Shown here: in pieces, positions 54,309-63,267 of the stretch
How positions within the stretch are numbered: position 1 is the first letter of the stretch
Layout of the letters: each line of letters starts with the position of its first letter
Assembly (NCBI GenBank): GCA_000814665.1
Contig: JWIH01000025.1
Span: 310,001-374,000, forward strand
Source of the DNA: Pseudoalteromonas flavipulchra NCIMB 2033 = ATCC BAA-314
GTDB taxonomy: Bacteria > Pseudomonadota > Gammaproteobacteria > Enterobacterales > Alteromonadaceae
Reading direction: 5' to 3'
Length of the DNA stretch: 64,000 nucleotides
The notes under the pieces: generated by a model
The model's input: the letters and a program-made list of their open reading frames with translations, nothing else
The model's database searches: none
What the model was told of the DNA's origin: nothing
Position numbers and translations under genes: made by a program

Positions 54309-54824
54309 ATGAACAAAATAGCAGTTTTTGGTAAACCGGGAAGCGGCAAGTCTACGGTGAGTAAAGGACTGGCCGCGGCAATACGCATCCCGTTATATCA
54401 ATTAGACTCGATGCTCTACCAAGCAAATGGCGAGTTTGTTGACAGAGCCGCTTTTGATAAAGCACATCAAAACATATTAAATACTGATGCGTGGATCATT
54501 GACGGCTTTGGTCCGTTAGATGCGTTTAAACAGCGCTTAGATGCAGCAGATACCTTAGTCTACATCGACTTACCATATCGAGTGAGTTATTGGTTTGTGA
54601 TAAAACGTCTTTTAAAAAGCATGATCACTAAGCCTGAAGGCTGGCCAGATGGTAGCTCAGTGTTTAAAGGGACGATTGCCAGTATTAAAACGTTAAGGCG
54701 CTGCCCGCAATTTTGGAATGAAGAATTTTTATCGCAGTTAGAGCAAAGCACGCAAACCAAAACACTCTATGTGATTAAGTCGGTTGCGGCGCTTGATAGC
54801 TTTATACGTCAACATGCGAAGTAA
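54309..54824 (+). CDS. P-loop nucleoside/adenylate-kinase-like ATPase
   Basis: The 171 residues begin MNKIAVFGKPGSGKST, a Walker A (residues 8-15), followed by LDSMLYQANGEF and DAWIIDGF, typical of adenylate-kinase-like topology modulation (FlaR-like) proteins. I chose the ATG at 54309 (AAGGAGG upstream). It probably phosphorylates a small molecule or nucleotide; the exact substrate is unknown. Confidence 0.85.
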   Translation: MNKIAVFGKPGSGKSTVSKGLAAAIRIPLYQLDSMLYQANGEFVDRAAFDKAHQNILNTDAWIIDGFGPLDAFKQRLDAADTLVYIDLPYRVSYWFVIKRLLKSMITKPEGWPDGSSVFKGTIASIKTLRRCPQFWNEEFLSQLEQSTQTKTLYVIKSVAALDSFIRQHAK

Positions 54825-55043
54825 TATCACCTAAGGGTAAACGTGAGTAATGTATTGATTTGATTTGCAGTCTTTGGTGTTACGTCTTTTGCGCTGGACA
54901 TGATGAATAATAAAACTTGTGGCGGTCTTACCCACACTAAAACGGTGATACATCATCATATAATCGTAACCATTATTTGCCTTTGTACCTTTTTTGTTGT
55001 GCTGTATACTTAGCCGGTTTGATAATTGCGCATGGAGAGACGC

Positions 55044-55223
55044 GTGAGAAGAGTTGTAATATTTAATAAGAAAAAGCATTTTTTTTGGCCAGGACCAGAC
55101 GTTGAGTTACTCAACCAAGAGATTGAGCAGATAGAGCAAGATGGTTGGAAGGTGCTGTCTGTCACGGCTAACTGCGATTTTTTAGGCAATATTGGCTCTT
55201 TTACAATTTTAATTGAGTCTTAA
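55044..55223 (+). CDS. Small hypothetical protein
   Basis: A 59-residue protein from GTG 55044 (GGAGAG seven bases before; the ATG at 55032 is the alternative start). The sequence ELLNQEIEQIEQDGWKVLSV resembles small DUF4177-like proteins, a faint likeness only. It is directly upstream of the guanidine riboswitch. Confidence 0.6.
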   Translation: MRRVVIFNKKKHFFWPGPDVELLNQEIEQIEQDGWKVLSVTANCDFLGNIGSFTILIES

Positions 55224-55275
55224 TTTGTCTGCCGTGAAGCTTGAATTAGCTTCACGGGCGTGCTAATTTGCTTTC

Positions 55276-55334
55276 GCTCTGGTGGACGACCTCCAGAGCT
55301 TTCTTTTACTGGCGGGGACGACCCCATTTTGGAG
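55276..55334 (+). promoter_or_regulatory. Guanidine-II riboswitch (mini-ykkC)
   Basis: Two tandem hairpins, each capped by ACGA: the first GCTCTGG...CCAGAGC (55276-55299), the second GGGG-ACGA-CCCC (55314-55325). ACG-type loops on paired stems define the mini-ykkC / guanidine-II class. The second stem is directly followed by the ribosome binding site (GGAG, 55331-55334) of an SMR exporter of the Gdx type, so ligand binding probably exposes it. Loop and context match; no alignment was run. Confidence 0.88.
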
Positions 55335-55339
55335 TTGTC

Positions 55340-55660
55340 ATGAGCTGGTTGCTACTTGTTTTTGCAGGTTTATTGGAAGTCGTTTGGGCTATTGGTTTGA
55401 AATTTACCAACGGCTTTACGAAGCCTGTTCCCTCAATTATTACTTTAGTGGCGATGGCCGCAAGTTTCTACTTTCTCAGTGTTGCACTACGAACTTTACC
55501 GCTTAGCGTTGCTTATTCTGTCTGGGTTGGAATTGGTATGCTAGGGTCGATTATTGTTGGCTTTGTCTATTTTAAAGAGCCGTTGTCATCACTTAAGCTA
55601 CTCAGTTTGCTGTTGATAGTGATTGGAATTATTGGTCTGAAATTATCCTCTCAGGGTTAA
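55340..55660 (+). CDS. sugE: Small multidrug resistance family exporter, guanidinium exporter (Gdx/SugE type)
   Basis: The 106 residues have four membrane segments. MSWLLLVFAGLLEVVWAIG carries the essential Glu13 of SMR transporters, in a Gdx/SugE-like context. The SMR members under guanidine riboswitches export guanidinium in exchange for protons. The start is the ATG at 55340, after the riboswitch. Longer upstream frames are not supported. Confidence 0.93.
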   Translation: MSWLLLVFAGLLEVVWAIGLKFTNGFTKPVPSIITLVAMAASFYFLSVALRTLPLSVAYSVWVGIGMLGSIIVGFVYFKEPLSSLKLLSLLLIVIGIIGLKLSSQG

Positions 55661-55724
55661 ATTACAGCTATAGTTAATCGGAGCTTAGGTTAGATAATTC
55701 CACTTCAGATGAAAAGGAAATTCG

Positions 55725-57983
55725 ATGACGATTGAACTGAATATGGCGGGCTTACAAACGCTTGTCGAGACTACCCTCACACCACTTAAAGACTATCATG
55801 GTGATTTGTTACCTTGGCGCGGGGAAATAGTAGAAAGCCGTAGCTTCGCATTGGAGGGGATAACCGCAAGTGTTACCGGTGAAAGTAAGATAGAGCTTAT
55901 CAACGCAAGCACTGTTATCGATGAAGACGGTATTATTGGTGAGCAAAAAGAGGTTAATGCAGATCTCGAACCTACCACAACACTTACCTATAGTGATGAG
56001 GTGTGCTGGATAAAATACAGCACACACATTGACTTTGATCTCACCGGTGCCTCCAAAGCGGAGCTGCTTGGTATCAATACAGATGGGCAGGCGCAATGTA
56101 AACTAGCAGCCTACCTTTGCCATCAATCACATGAAGCTGTGGGTCTTGCCTTAGGCCGCGACCTTGCAACTATGCCGGTTATTTTCGATGTTGAGGATGT
56201 TAAGTCACTTACACCTAACAATGCATTGATGATGGAAACGGCAGGGGCGTTAACGGTGAGCGTCAATTTTAGGTGGTCAGATATAATCGCGCAAAATCTC
56301 GATATGTTTAGCCGTTGGTTGGATCAAGGAGAATTACTTGATATTAACCTGGATTCGGCTTTGAATGTGGACCTTAATATCGAGATCCGTGGTGGCTTTC
56401 GTGTTGTCTTTTCTAAACGCTTAGATAAACCACACCATACTTTCCTCGCAATTAAAAAATCAACATTGTCGAATACCGCTTTAACAATCACTGGGGGAGT
56501 GAACGCCAAATTTGCCGACCAAACCGGATTTAAGCAAGCTTATTCGAGTATTTTGACAGGGATATTCAACGCACCTCTGGATAAGGTTGAAGAAATCCTC
56601 TCACTCGTCGCAACAGAATCACCCGATGAAGCGCAAAACGACCTGATCTTAAGATTAAAAGATCGCTTACAGCTTGATCCACTAACGGACAGTTTAGAAC
56701 GACTTCAAAGCGAGCTGCTGACCATTAAAAAAACGGTGTTAGCAAATATTGAAACAGCTGCAAAGCTAAAAGCCGAGTTAAGTGTTAAGTTTGAATATAC
56801 ACGTTTATCCAGTCACCAATCGCTGCTTGAGGCGAAATTAACTACCAAAGGCCTAGAGCAGGTGCATCTTGATGCGCTATTTGGGCGGGTTGGTACTATC
56901 ACTCAGCCTAGTTACCAAGATGAAATTGAGATAGAGCGCTTCTTCTTTCAAACCAGTACTGAAATCAAGCAAGCCTATGGGTTCAATTTAGGCTTTGGTG
57001 CTTGGTCGGCCATGAGCCTTAACAGCTATTCATTTAAAACCATTGAAACGAGAGACAAGCTAAATAGAGTGCAACTTGCTACGCTTGGAATGCGTGGTTA
57101 TCAAGATGATATTAATGGCGATAAATGTCATTACTACCTCAGCTTTGATGCTCAGATAGTGGCCTTTTCAACATCAACGCCGCCTAAGCTACGCGAGTTT
57201 ACGCTGGGTCTGACGCTCGTACATGAACAGCAAGAGGCGAGTGTGACCAGTAACGAGCTGGACCACTTGGTCGATGATTTATCGGTATGGGGCATGATCC
57301 CAGAGTTTGAATATGAGGATACAAAACATCGGTTGAGCGAGATACTCAAAGATGCCGATAATGTGCGAATCGTTAAAACCTTAAACCTAGACCATGACGC
57401 GTTTATTCAGCTATTACCTTTATTAGGTCAGTTTGATAGTCGAAGACTGGCCATCTCGCTTGCCGCTGCATTACCCATTAATCATAAAATACTACCTGAG
57501 CGGGCAACTATAGAAAATCGAGTGAAATTATATGATGCGATTTTTGAGGCATTGTTAAATTCGCAAATTAACTCTCATAACGAAGTGGCTCTGGCGACAT
57601 ATCAATATCTCAAAGCAAAAGGGTGTCGAAAACTTGCAGGAAAAGAGCGGGATTGGCGCAGGCTAGGTGCGAGCAAATTCCAAACCCTTGCAGGAATAGT
57701 CGAGTTACATCCGCGGATTTTGCAGGATATTAAAAACCTATGCGATGGTTTTGCACAACTTAACCTCTCTTATCACCAAGAAGGGGATTATTCTGTGCTT
57801 GAACAAGCATTTAATCTTTTTGATGACATGGGCGAACATGGATTCTATAACCGCTTTTTCGCCCATTATGTATTGCAATGTACGCGCACTTTTCCTCAGG
57901 CACAAAATGGCACCAAAGTGACGGTGAAGCTAGAGTTTGTTAAAGACGGTAAAGAAATTGATGTGCTTTGGGGCAAACGCTAG
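55725..57983 (+). CDS. Large hypothetical protein (752 residues), unrecognised
   Basis: No signal peptide or membrane segment is visible, so probably cytoplasmic. The first half (about 1-300) is beta-rich and contains alternating hydrophobic stretches such as ALTVSVNFRWSDIIAQNLDM. Then comes a helical stretch (about 310-360; RLQSELLTIKKTVLANIETAAKLKAE is split there), and a mixed C-terminal half with SAMSLNSYSFKTIETRDKL and a helical tail. I do not recognise any family or catalytic motif. AAAGGAA precedes the ATG. It stands alone between the exporter gene and a DUF4265 gene. Confidence 0.75.
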   Translation: MTIELNMAGLQTLVETTLTPLKDYHGDLLPWRGEIVESRSFALEGITASVTGESKIELINASTVIDEDGIIGEQKEVNADLEPTTTLTYSDEVCWIKYSTHIDFDLTGASKAELLGINTDGQAQCKLAAYLCHQSHEAVGLALGRDLATMPVIFDVEDVKSLTPNNALMMETAGALTVSVNFRWSDIIAQNLDMFSRWLDQGELLDINLDSALNVDLNIEIRGGFRVVFSKRLDKPHHTFLAIKKSTLSNTALTITGGVNAKFADQTGFKQAYSSILTGIFNAPLDKVEEILSLVATESPDEAQNDLILRLKDRLQLDPLTDSLERLQSELLTIKKTVLANIETAAKLKAELSVKFEYTRLSSHQSLLEAKLTTKGLEQVHLDALFGRVGTITQPSYQDEIEIERFFFQTSTEIKQAYGFNLGFGAWSAMSLNSYSFKTIETRDKLNRVQLATLGMRGYQDDINGDKCHYYLSFDAQIVAFSTSTPPKLREFTLGLTLVHEQQEASVTSNELDHLVDDLSVWGMIPEFEYEDTKHRLSEILKDADNVRIVKTLNLDHDAFIQLLPLLGQFDSRRLAISLAAALPINHKILPERATIENRVKLYDAIFEALLNSQINSHNEVALATYQYLKAKGCRKLAGKERDWRRLGASKFQTLAGIVELHPRILQDIKNLCDGFAQLNLSYHQEGDYSVLEQAFNLFDDMGEHGFYNRFFAHYVLQCTRTFPQAQNGTKVTVKLEFVKDGKEIDVLWGKR

Positions 57984-58199
57984 GGGGTTATTGCTCTCGC
58001 TTCGCTATGAATTCGAACAGCCATCACTCTTCTTTAAGATCATTGCTTAATTTTCTCTTCAGTTTCGTTACTGCATCATGTTGGCAATCTAAGCCCATAT
58101 ACAAGTAATAAATTGTAATTGTGGGTAACTTTTATTTGTTGGACTTACGGTCGGTTAGATAAAACGAGATCAGTCCATGTAAAGGCGGTTTGTATCCAT

Positions 58200-58667
58200 A
58201 TGAATGATGTAGTTACTGACAAAGTACGGTTTACTTTTAAAAACCATCCCCAAGGATGTGCTGAAGAATTTATTGTTGCTATGGCAGTAGGCGATAACAT
58301 TTATCAGATAAAAGGTGCCCCGCTTTTTGCTTTTGGTGTTAACTATGACGACCACGTTTTGGTTGCACCAGATACCAAAGGTACTTTAGAAGTTATCGAT
58401 ATAGTGGCTCGAAGTGAGTACCACTCTTTGCGGATCCGCTTTACAAACGAGTTAGAAAATGCCAAAAACATAGAGCTGCTTCAAGAGCTTATTCTATCTG
58501 GCGTGGAGAGCGAGCAATTGGATGATGGGCGCTTTGCGTTGACGGTTTCACCGCAAAGAGAATACGAATCTTTTATCGATATCTTGCATTATTATCAGGA
58601 GCTTGGCGTATTGAAGTATGAACTTACCGGCGAGCCCCACGATAGCTTCGATGGTAAAAGTGCATAG
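58200..58667 (+). CDS. DUF4265 domain protein
   Basis: The 155 residues, from ATG 58200 (MNDVVTDKVRFTFKN), carry the DUF4265 pattern: KVRFTFKNHPQGCAEEFIVAM, YQIKGAPLFAFGVNYDDHVLV and RSEYHSLRIRF. DUF4265 proteins are common small cytoplasmic proteins of unknown function and appear among immunity-type genes. No usual ribosome binding site stands out. Confidence 0.75.
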   Translation: MNDVVTDKVRFTFKNHPQGCAEEFIVAMAVGDNIYQIKGAPLFAFGVNYDDHVLVAPDTKGTLEVIDIVARSEYHSLRIRFTNELENAKNIELLQELILSGVESEQLDDGRFALTVSPQREYESFIDILHYYQELGVLKYELTGEPHDSFDGKSA

Positions 58668-58806
58668 CTAAGGAAAATTACCTAATTCTTCTCAAATTCA
58701 GTGGCTTAGTGTTCAGTTTTGTGTTTCACTTGGAACTTTAATAGGCACGGTAATTTACTATCGTACTTAGTTTAGGATAATGGCGAAATACTAAGGAAAC
58801 ACAAGG

Positions 58807-59187
58807 ATGGCTGTCAATTTTGTTGGAGGATGTTTATGTGGGCAGATCCGTTTTACCGCGATTGGCGTCCCTCATAACCCTCATACCTGCTCATGTAAAA
58901 TGTGCCAAAGACATAGCGGTGCACTAACCGTTGCATGGGTAGAGTTCGCAAGTGAAGAGGTAAGCTGGGATGGGCCTGGCGGTGCACCTAAGGTGTGGCG
59001 TTCTTCGGATTATTCATCGCGCGCTTTTTGCCCTGAGTGTGGTAGCACATTAGGTGCAATAGATGACGCGCCTGTCATTGCATTAGTGCTCGGCGTTTTT
59101 GATGCCAATAGTCGTAAAACCCTAGAACCTAAATCCCATTCTTATATTTCAAGAAGGCCAAAATGGTGGTGTATAGGATGCAATTAG
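58807..59187 (+). CDS. GFA/CENP-V family zinc protein
   Basis: The 126 residues carry the GFA zinc-binding layout: GGCLCGQIRF, then TCSCKMCQRHSG, and FCPECGSTLG. Family members include glutathione-dependent formaldehyde-activating enzymes, but many have unknown substrates. AAGGA lies before the ATG. Confidence 0.92.
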   Translation: MAVNFVGGCLCGQIRFTAIGVPHNPHTCSCKMCQRHSGALTVAWVEFASEEVSWDGPGGAPKVWRSSDYSSRAFCPECGSTLGAIDDAPVIALVLGVFDANSRKTLEPKSHSYISRRPKWWCIGCN

Positions 59188-59212
59188 TCTCTGTGCCGTA
59201 TGTGAGTAAATT

Positions 59213-59689
59213 ATGACTTATTACGCTATCGAAGATGCGTCGTGGCCTGAGATCTTAACGCTACAAAATCAGGCGTATCATGATGTTGCGCCAGAAACTG
59301 TGGATATCCTAAAAAGTAAATGGATGCGCTCGCCAAAGAGTTGTTTTGTTTTTAAACAACATCGAGCCGTGGATGCCTATTTACTGGCGCACCCTTGGCA
59401 CGATGAAAAGCCGCCGAGTCTGTTTACATTACTTCCTGAACAGCCGCCTAGTTCGTCGTTGTTTCTACATGACCTAGTTGTTTCACAAGCCGTATCTGGG
59501 CAGGGAATAGGTGCCTTGATGATTAGACGTTTAGTTGAGTTGGCGACCCAAATGGGGTACTGTCGCATTCGGCTCGTGGCTGTACAAAATAGCGTGGGGT
59601 TTTGGTTGAAACTAGGCTTTGTCCCAAAGCCAATTAAGGTATGCAAAAGTTATGGTGAAGATGCGCAGCTGATGGAAATGAAAGTGTAA
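59213..59689 (+). CDS. GNAT N-acetyltransferase
   Basis: A 158-residue protein with the GNAT motifs LFLHDLVVSQAVSGQGIGAL (acetyl-CoA-binding; VSGQGIGALMI) and NSVGFWLKLGFVPK. It starts 26 bases after the GFA gene and may be co-transcribed. Substrate unknown. Confidence 0.88.
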   Translation: MTYYAIEDASWPEILTLQNQAYHDVAPETVDILKSKWMRSPKSCFVFKQHRAVDAYLLAHPWHDEKPPSLFTLLPEQPPSSSLFLHDLVVSQAVSGQGIGALMIRRLVELATQMGYCRIRLVAVQNSVGFWLKLGFVPKPIKVCKSYGEDAQLMEMKV

Positions 59690-59741
59690 GGTGCGCCAGC
59701 TAAGCTTGGAAGTTATGAAAGTAGCCATACGGTAATTTACG

Positions 59742-60161
59742 ATGATAAAAAAAATAGTAATTATATTCTCGCTGCTGTTTGCAGCTAGTCATGGCAGTGC
59801 CGATGAGTTAAAGCCATTTACAAGTGATGGCTGTAGTGCATTTCCTGATGGTACTTTGGCGCAAAATGAACTGTGGTTGAGCTGTTGTACGGCGCACGAC
59901 CTTGCCTACTGGAAAGGTGGTACCGCTATAGAGCGCGAAAATGCCGACATTGCCTTGCAAAAATGTGTTGCTGCGGTAGGCCAAAAAGAAGTGGCAACCC
60001 TGATGTTAGCGGGTGTGCGACTTGGTGGGTTGCCTTATTTACCTACGCCATTTCGTTGGGGGTACGGGTGGTCTTACCCTAGACGCTACGCCGAATTGAC
60101 CGCTGAAGAGATAGAGCAAGTAAATAAGCACATGGCAAAACTAGCATTAGACAAAAAATAA
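59742..60161 (+). CDS. Secreted phospholipase A2-like protein
   Basis: The 139 residues begin with a signal peptide (about 1-20, ending GSA). SCCTAHDLAYWKGGT (Cys48, Cys49, His52, Asp53) matches the CCxxHD active-site helix of phospholipase A2-like proteins; DGCSAFPDG precedes it. Activity on phospholipids is likely but the calcium loop is not obvious. It is a single gene before the next promoter. Confidence 0.8.
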   Translation: MIKKIVIIFSLLFAASHGSADELKPFTSDGCSAFPDGTLAQNELWLSCCTAHDLAYWKGGTAIERENADIALQKCVAAVGQKEVATLMLAGVRLGGLPYLPTPFRWGYGWSYPRRYAELTAEEIEQVNKHMAKLALDKK

Positions 60162-60162
60162 A

Positions 60163-60391
60163 TTGACGCAAAGTCAAATTCTGTATATTTTCTCCGCGAT
60201 GTTTCAATGAGGGCCATACAGTCAACTCGTCAACCCAATATTAGGCAGATCCTCACACGCCATTAAGTGCCTGTGATTTTAACCTTTTGTTCTGAATTTG
60301 GGAAACGGATAAGACTGCATCAACCGCTGTTTATAGCCGATGTTGCGTCCCTTTTTCCGCTGCTCAAATTCCTTTGATTTGGGAAATTCGC
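60163..60391 (+). promoter_or_regulatory. Promoter and long leader of the NhaC-family gene
   Basis: A candidate promoter starts at TTGACG (60163-60168) with a T/A-rich -10 about 17 bases on. The resulting leader is about 200 bases. Self-complementary parts include GAATTTG (60294-60300) with CAAATTC (60365-60371), and GGGAAACG with CGTCCC followed by TTTTT (to about 60355), which could form an attenuator. It does not match a riboswitch class I know. Confidence 0.35.
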
Positions 60392-61774
60392 ATGGCTGAG
60401 CCAAGTGCAATTAGTATCATTCCCCCAGTCGTCGTATTGACGCTTGCAATTATCTTACGTCGTCCTATCTTGTCCCTTGTTTTAGGGGCGCTTGTAGGAC
60501 TCGCATTGTTAGACCCTGCCACCGTATTGGCAAATTTTGCTGATGCTTCGCTAAAAGTGATGGGCGATGAAACCATCGGCTGGCTTATTCTTGTATGTGG
60601 TACGTTTGGTGCTTTGATAGCGCTGTTGGTGCACACGGGCGGTGCCTTAGCATTTGGACGTAATGCCCTGAAAATGGCAAAAGGGCCAAAGTCGTCTTTG
60701 CTTATGACCTATTTTTTAGGTGTGATCATTTTTATTGATGATTATCTCAATGCGCTGACGGTTGGTGAGACGATGCGCCGCGTTACCGATAAGTTTAAGA
60801 TTTCTAGGGAAATGCTTGCCTATGTTGTGGATTCAACCGCTGCGCCTATCTGTGTTTTAGTACCACTTTCGACTTGGGCGGTGTTCTTTGGCGGTTTGTT
60901 GGTTGATAACGGTGTCGCGGGAGAAGGACAGGGGATCAGCACGTATATTCAGGCCATTCCTTACATGCTGTATGCTTGGGTGGCTGTAATTATGGTGCCA
61001 CTGGTGATATTTGGTGTTGTGCCACTATTCGGCCCAATGAAAAAAGCAGAGCTTGCAGCTAAACAAGGGCAGCCTGCGCTTGAGCAGGTTGATTTGGAAG
61101 AAGTACATACACCGGATCACTATGCTGCAAAAGCCATTGAGCAGGAGTTTGAACAAGCCGACACTCAAGGTAAACTGGTTAACTTTTTGGTGCCCATTGG
61201 TTTGCTGGTGGCGTTTACGGTGTATTTTGACATTGATGTATGGAAAGGCTTGTTAGCGACTTTGGCAGTGACTATCCCATTTTATATGGTGCAAAGGTTG
61301 ATGCCGCTTGCAGACATGCTTGAGCAAATGATCAATGGTTTTAAATGCATGCTACCTGCAATAGGAACGGTTATCGCCGCATTTATCTTTAAGGATGTGT
61401 GCGATCAACTGTTATTGCCACAATATGTGATAAATGCGTTGAGTCCTTATATGACAGCTGGTTTACTGCCTGCGATGGTGTTTTTATCTATGGCTATTTT
61501 GGCTTTTGCAACAGGCTCTAGTTGGGGGATCTTCGCCGTGACTATTCCTATCGTGATGCCATTGGCCGTTGCTGTAGATGCTAATATTCCTCTGGTGATA
61601 GGCGCATTGTTATCGGCATCATCATTTGGAAGTCAGGCGTGTTTCTACTCGGATTCTACGGTATTGGCAGCCCAAGGCTCAGATTGTAACTTAGTCAGTC
61701 ACGCCATCACTCAACTACCTTATGCGTTGATTGCGGCTGCAATTGCCTTTGTTGGTTTCTTGATTATTGCATAA
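60392..61774 (+). CDS. NhaC-family Na+/H+ antiporter
   Basis: The 460 residues have about 11 membrane segments. VIIFIDDYLNALTVGETMRR and DSTAAPICVLVPLSTWAVF are conserved blocks of the family (PF03553). Transport of Na+ for H+, or of an amino acid for Na+, is likely. I took the ATG at 60392 (MAEPSAISIIPPV); a TTG 18 bases upstream is possible. Confidence 0.88.
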   Translation: MAEPSAISIIPPVVVLTLAIILRRPILSLVLGALVGLALLDPATVLANFADASLKVMGDETIGWLILVCGTFGALIALLVHTGGALAFGRNALKMAKGPKSSLLMTYFLGVIIFIDDYLNALTVGETMRRVTDKFKISREMLAYVVDSTAAPICVLVPLSTWAVFFGGLLVDNGVAGEGQGISTYIQAIPYMLYAWVAVIMVPLVIFGVVPLFGPMKKAELAAKQGQPALEQVDLEEVHTPDHYAAKAIEQEFEQADTQGKLVNFLVPIGLLVAFTVYFDIDVWKGLLATLAVTIPFYMVQRLMPLADMLEQMINGFKCMLPAIGTVIAAFIFKDVCDQLLLPQYVINALSPYMTAGLLPAMVFLSMAILAFATGSSWGIFAVTIPIVMPLAVAVDANIPLVIGALLSASSFGSQACFYSDSTVLAAQGSDCNLVSHAITQLPYALIAAAIAFVGFLIIA

Positions 61775-61908
61775 TCGCAAGTACGTTTTAGGGTTAGTTC
61801 TGCTAACCCTTCAAAGCTAACTCCCCAAAATACTTGCTGTTTTACTTACTCTATTGCACAAGCCTTGCTAGGCTATATAACCAGACCCTCAAAGTGTAAA
61901 GGATAGCC

Positions 61909-63255
61909 ATGTTCACACCTCGCAAGTTGGCCGAAAATTATCGCGAACTGATAAGTAGTATCGGTTTTTACCCCTCTTTACTTGCTATTGCATTTTTTAT
62001 TTTTGCGCTCATAACCACGGCACTCGAATATGCAGCTCCTATCAGTAGCTTTAAAGAGCTTATAGCGATTGTACTGGTCGACAGTGAAGAGAACGCACGA
62101 ACCATTTTAAGCACGCTTGTGGGGAGTATCATCTCATTGACGGTATTTAGTTTTTCAATGGTGATGATTGTGCTGAATAATGCCAGCGCTGGGTTATCAC
62201 CTAGAGTACTGCCGGGCCTTATCACCAGAAAGTCGCACCAGCTGGTATTGGGATTTTATCTCGGCAGTATCATTTATGCCATCATTATGCTGATAAACAT
62301 TCGTGGCGTGGGCAATGGTGAAGCAGGGATCCCGGCGTTAGGGGTTTTATTTTCACTGGTGTTTGGATTGATCTCTTTAGGCTTTTTTGTGTTTTTTATC
62401 CATTCAATCTCCCGCGCCATACAGGTCGATAATGTGCTAAATGATCTGTTTAACAACACCAAAAATGAGATGAAGAATATTATCACCAAACAGCAAGGGC
62501 AGCCTTTTGATAATTTTCCTGACTTCTCGCGTTGGCATAATTTACCCAGTACAGAAGAGGGGTATTTTAAGGGAGTACACAGTGACAAACTGTGTGCGTT
62601 GTGTGAGCAACATGACTTAAAAATATATATTGCAGTTAAACAAGGTTTTTTTACCGTTAAAGGCTACCCGTTTCTTAAGTGCAACAAGGACCTTAGCGAA
62701 GATGAGGCGCTACATGATGCGTTACTTAGCTGTTTTATTTTTTATGTTGAAGAGTACATCAGCGACCATTATCGCTATGGCTTAACACAAATCTCGGAGA
62801 TTGCAGTGAAGGCCATGAGCCCAGGCATTAATGACCCCGGTACTGCGGTAAAGGCGATTGATATGCTGAGTATTTTACTTATCCAGCGTTTGGATATTTG
62901 CGATGTGAACTACTCCTTTAAACACGCTAAAAATGAGCCGCTTTTATATATTCACGAAGCGTCTTTTGATGAATTACTGCATGATAATTTTACTCCGATA
63001 AGAAACTATGCAAAGACCGATGGCTATGTCATGGTCAATGTGTTGGAAGCGTTTAAAAATATACTGTTTCGCTCGAGTGCGGATCAACACGCGACGGACA
63101 GTTTATTTAATTACTTAGAGGCCATCATCGACGATGTGCGCAATACCATCACTAACCCGTTTGACCGTCAACGGATCATTGAAATGCTCGAGGCTATTGA
63201 GAAGATTAATGGTGACAAAGGAGAAGCGCTTATTGCACAATTTACACGAGAATAA
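61909..63255 (+). CDS. DUF2254 family membrane protein
   Basis: The 448 residues comprise four N-terminal membrane segments (about 18-38, 60-82, 115-135 and 148-170) and a cytoplasmic C-terminal domain (180-448) with the conserved RYGLTQISEIAVKAMSPGIN block (ending NDPGTAVK). This matches DUF2254, whose function is not known. AAAGGATAGCC precedes the ATG. Confidence 0.9.
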   Translation: MFTPRKLAENYRELISSIGFYPSLLAIAFFIFALITTALEYAAPISSFKELIAIVLVDSEENARTILSTLVGSIISLTVFSFSMVMIVLNNASAGLSPRVLPGLITRKSHQLVLGFYLGSIIYAIIMLINIRGVGNGEAGIPALGVLFSLVFGLISLGFFVFFIHSISRAIQVDNVLNDLFNNTKNEMKNIITKQQGQPFDNFPDFSRWHNLPSTEEGYFKGVHSDKLCALCEQHDLKIYIAVKQGFFTVKGYPFLKCNKDLSEDEALHDALLSCFIFYVEEYISDHYRYGLTQISEIAVKAMSPGINDPGTAVKAIDMLSILLIQRLDICDVNYSFKHAKNEPLLYIHEASFDELLHDNFTPIRNYAKTDGYVMVNVLEAFKNILFRSSADQHATDSLFNYLEAIIDDVRNTITNPFDRQRIIEMLEAIEKINGDKGEALIAQFTRE

Positions 63256-63267
63256 GCGCGAACTTTT

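Noticed and set aside
54831..55079. 82-residue minus-strand frame
   Set aside because: No ribosome binding site, low-complexity composition and overlap with the small gene at 55044.
55282..55506. Frame through the riboswitch and into the SMR gene
   Set aside because: It lies across the guanidine-II hairpins and in another frame of the exporter; it is a shadow.
60163..60391. Lysine riboswitch upstream of the NhaC-type gene
   Set aside because: The conserved core motifs of the lysine element are not present.
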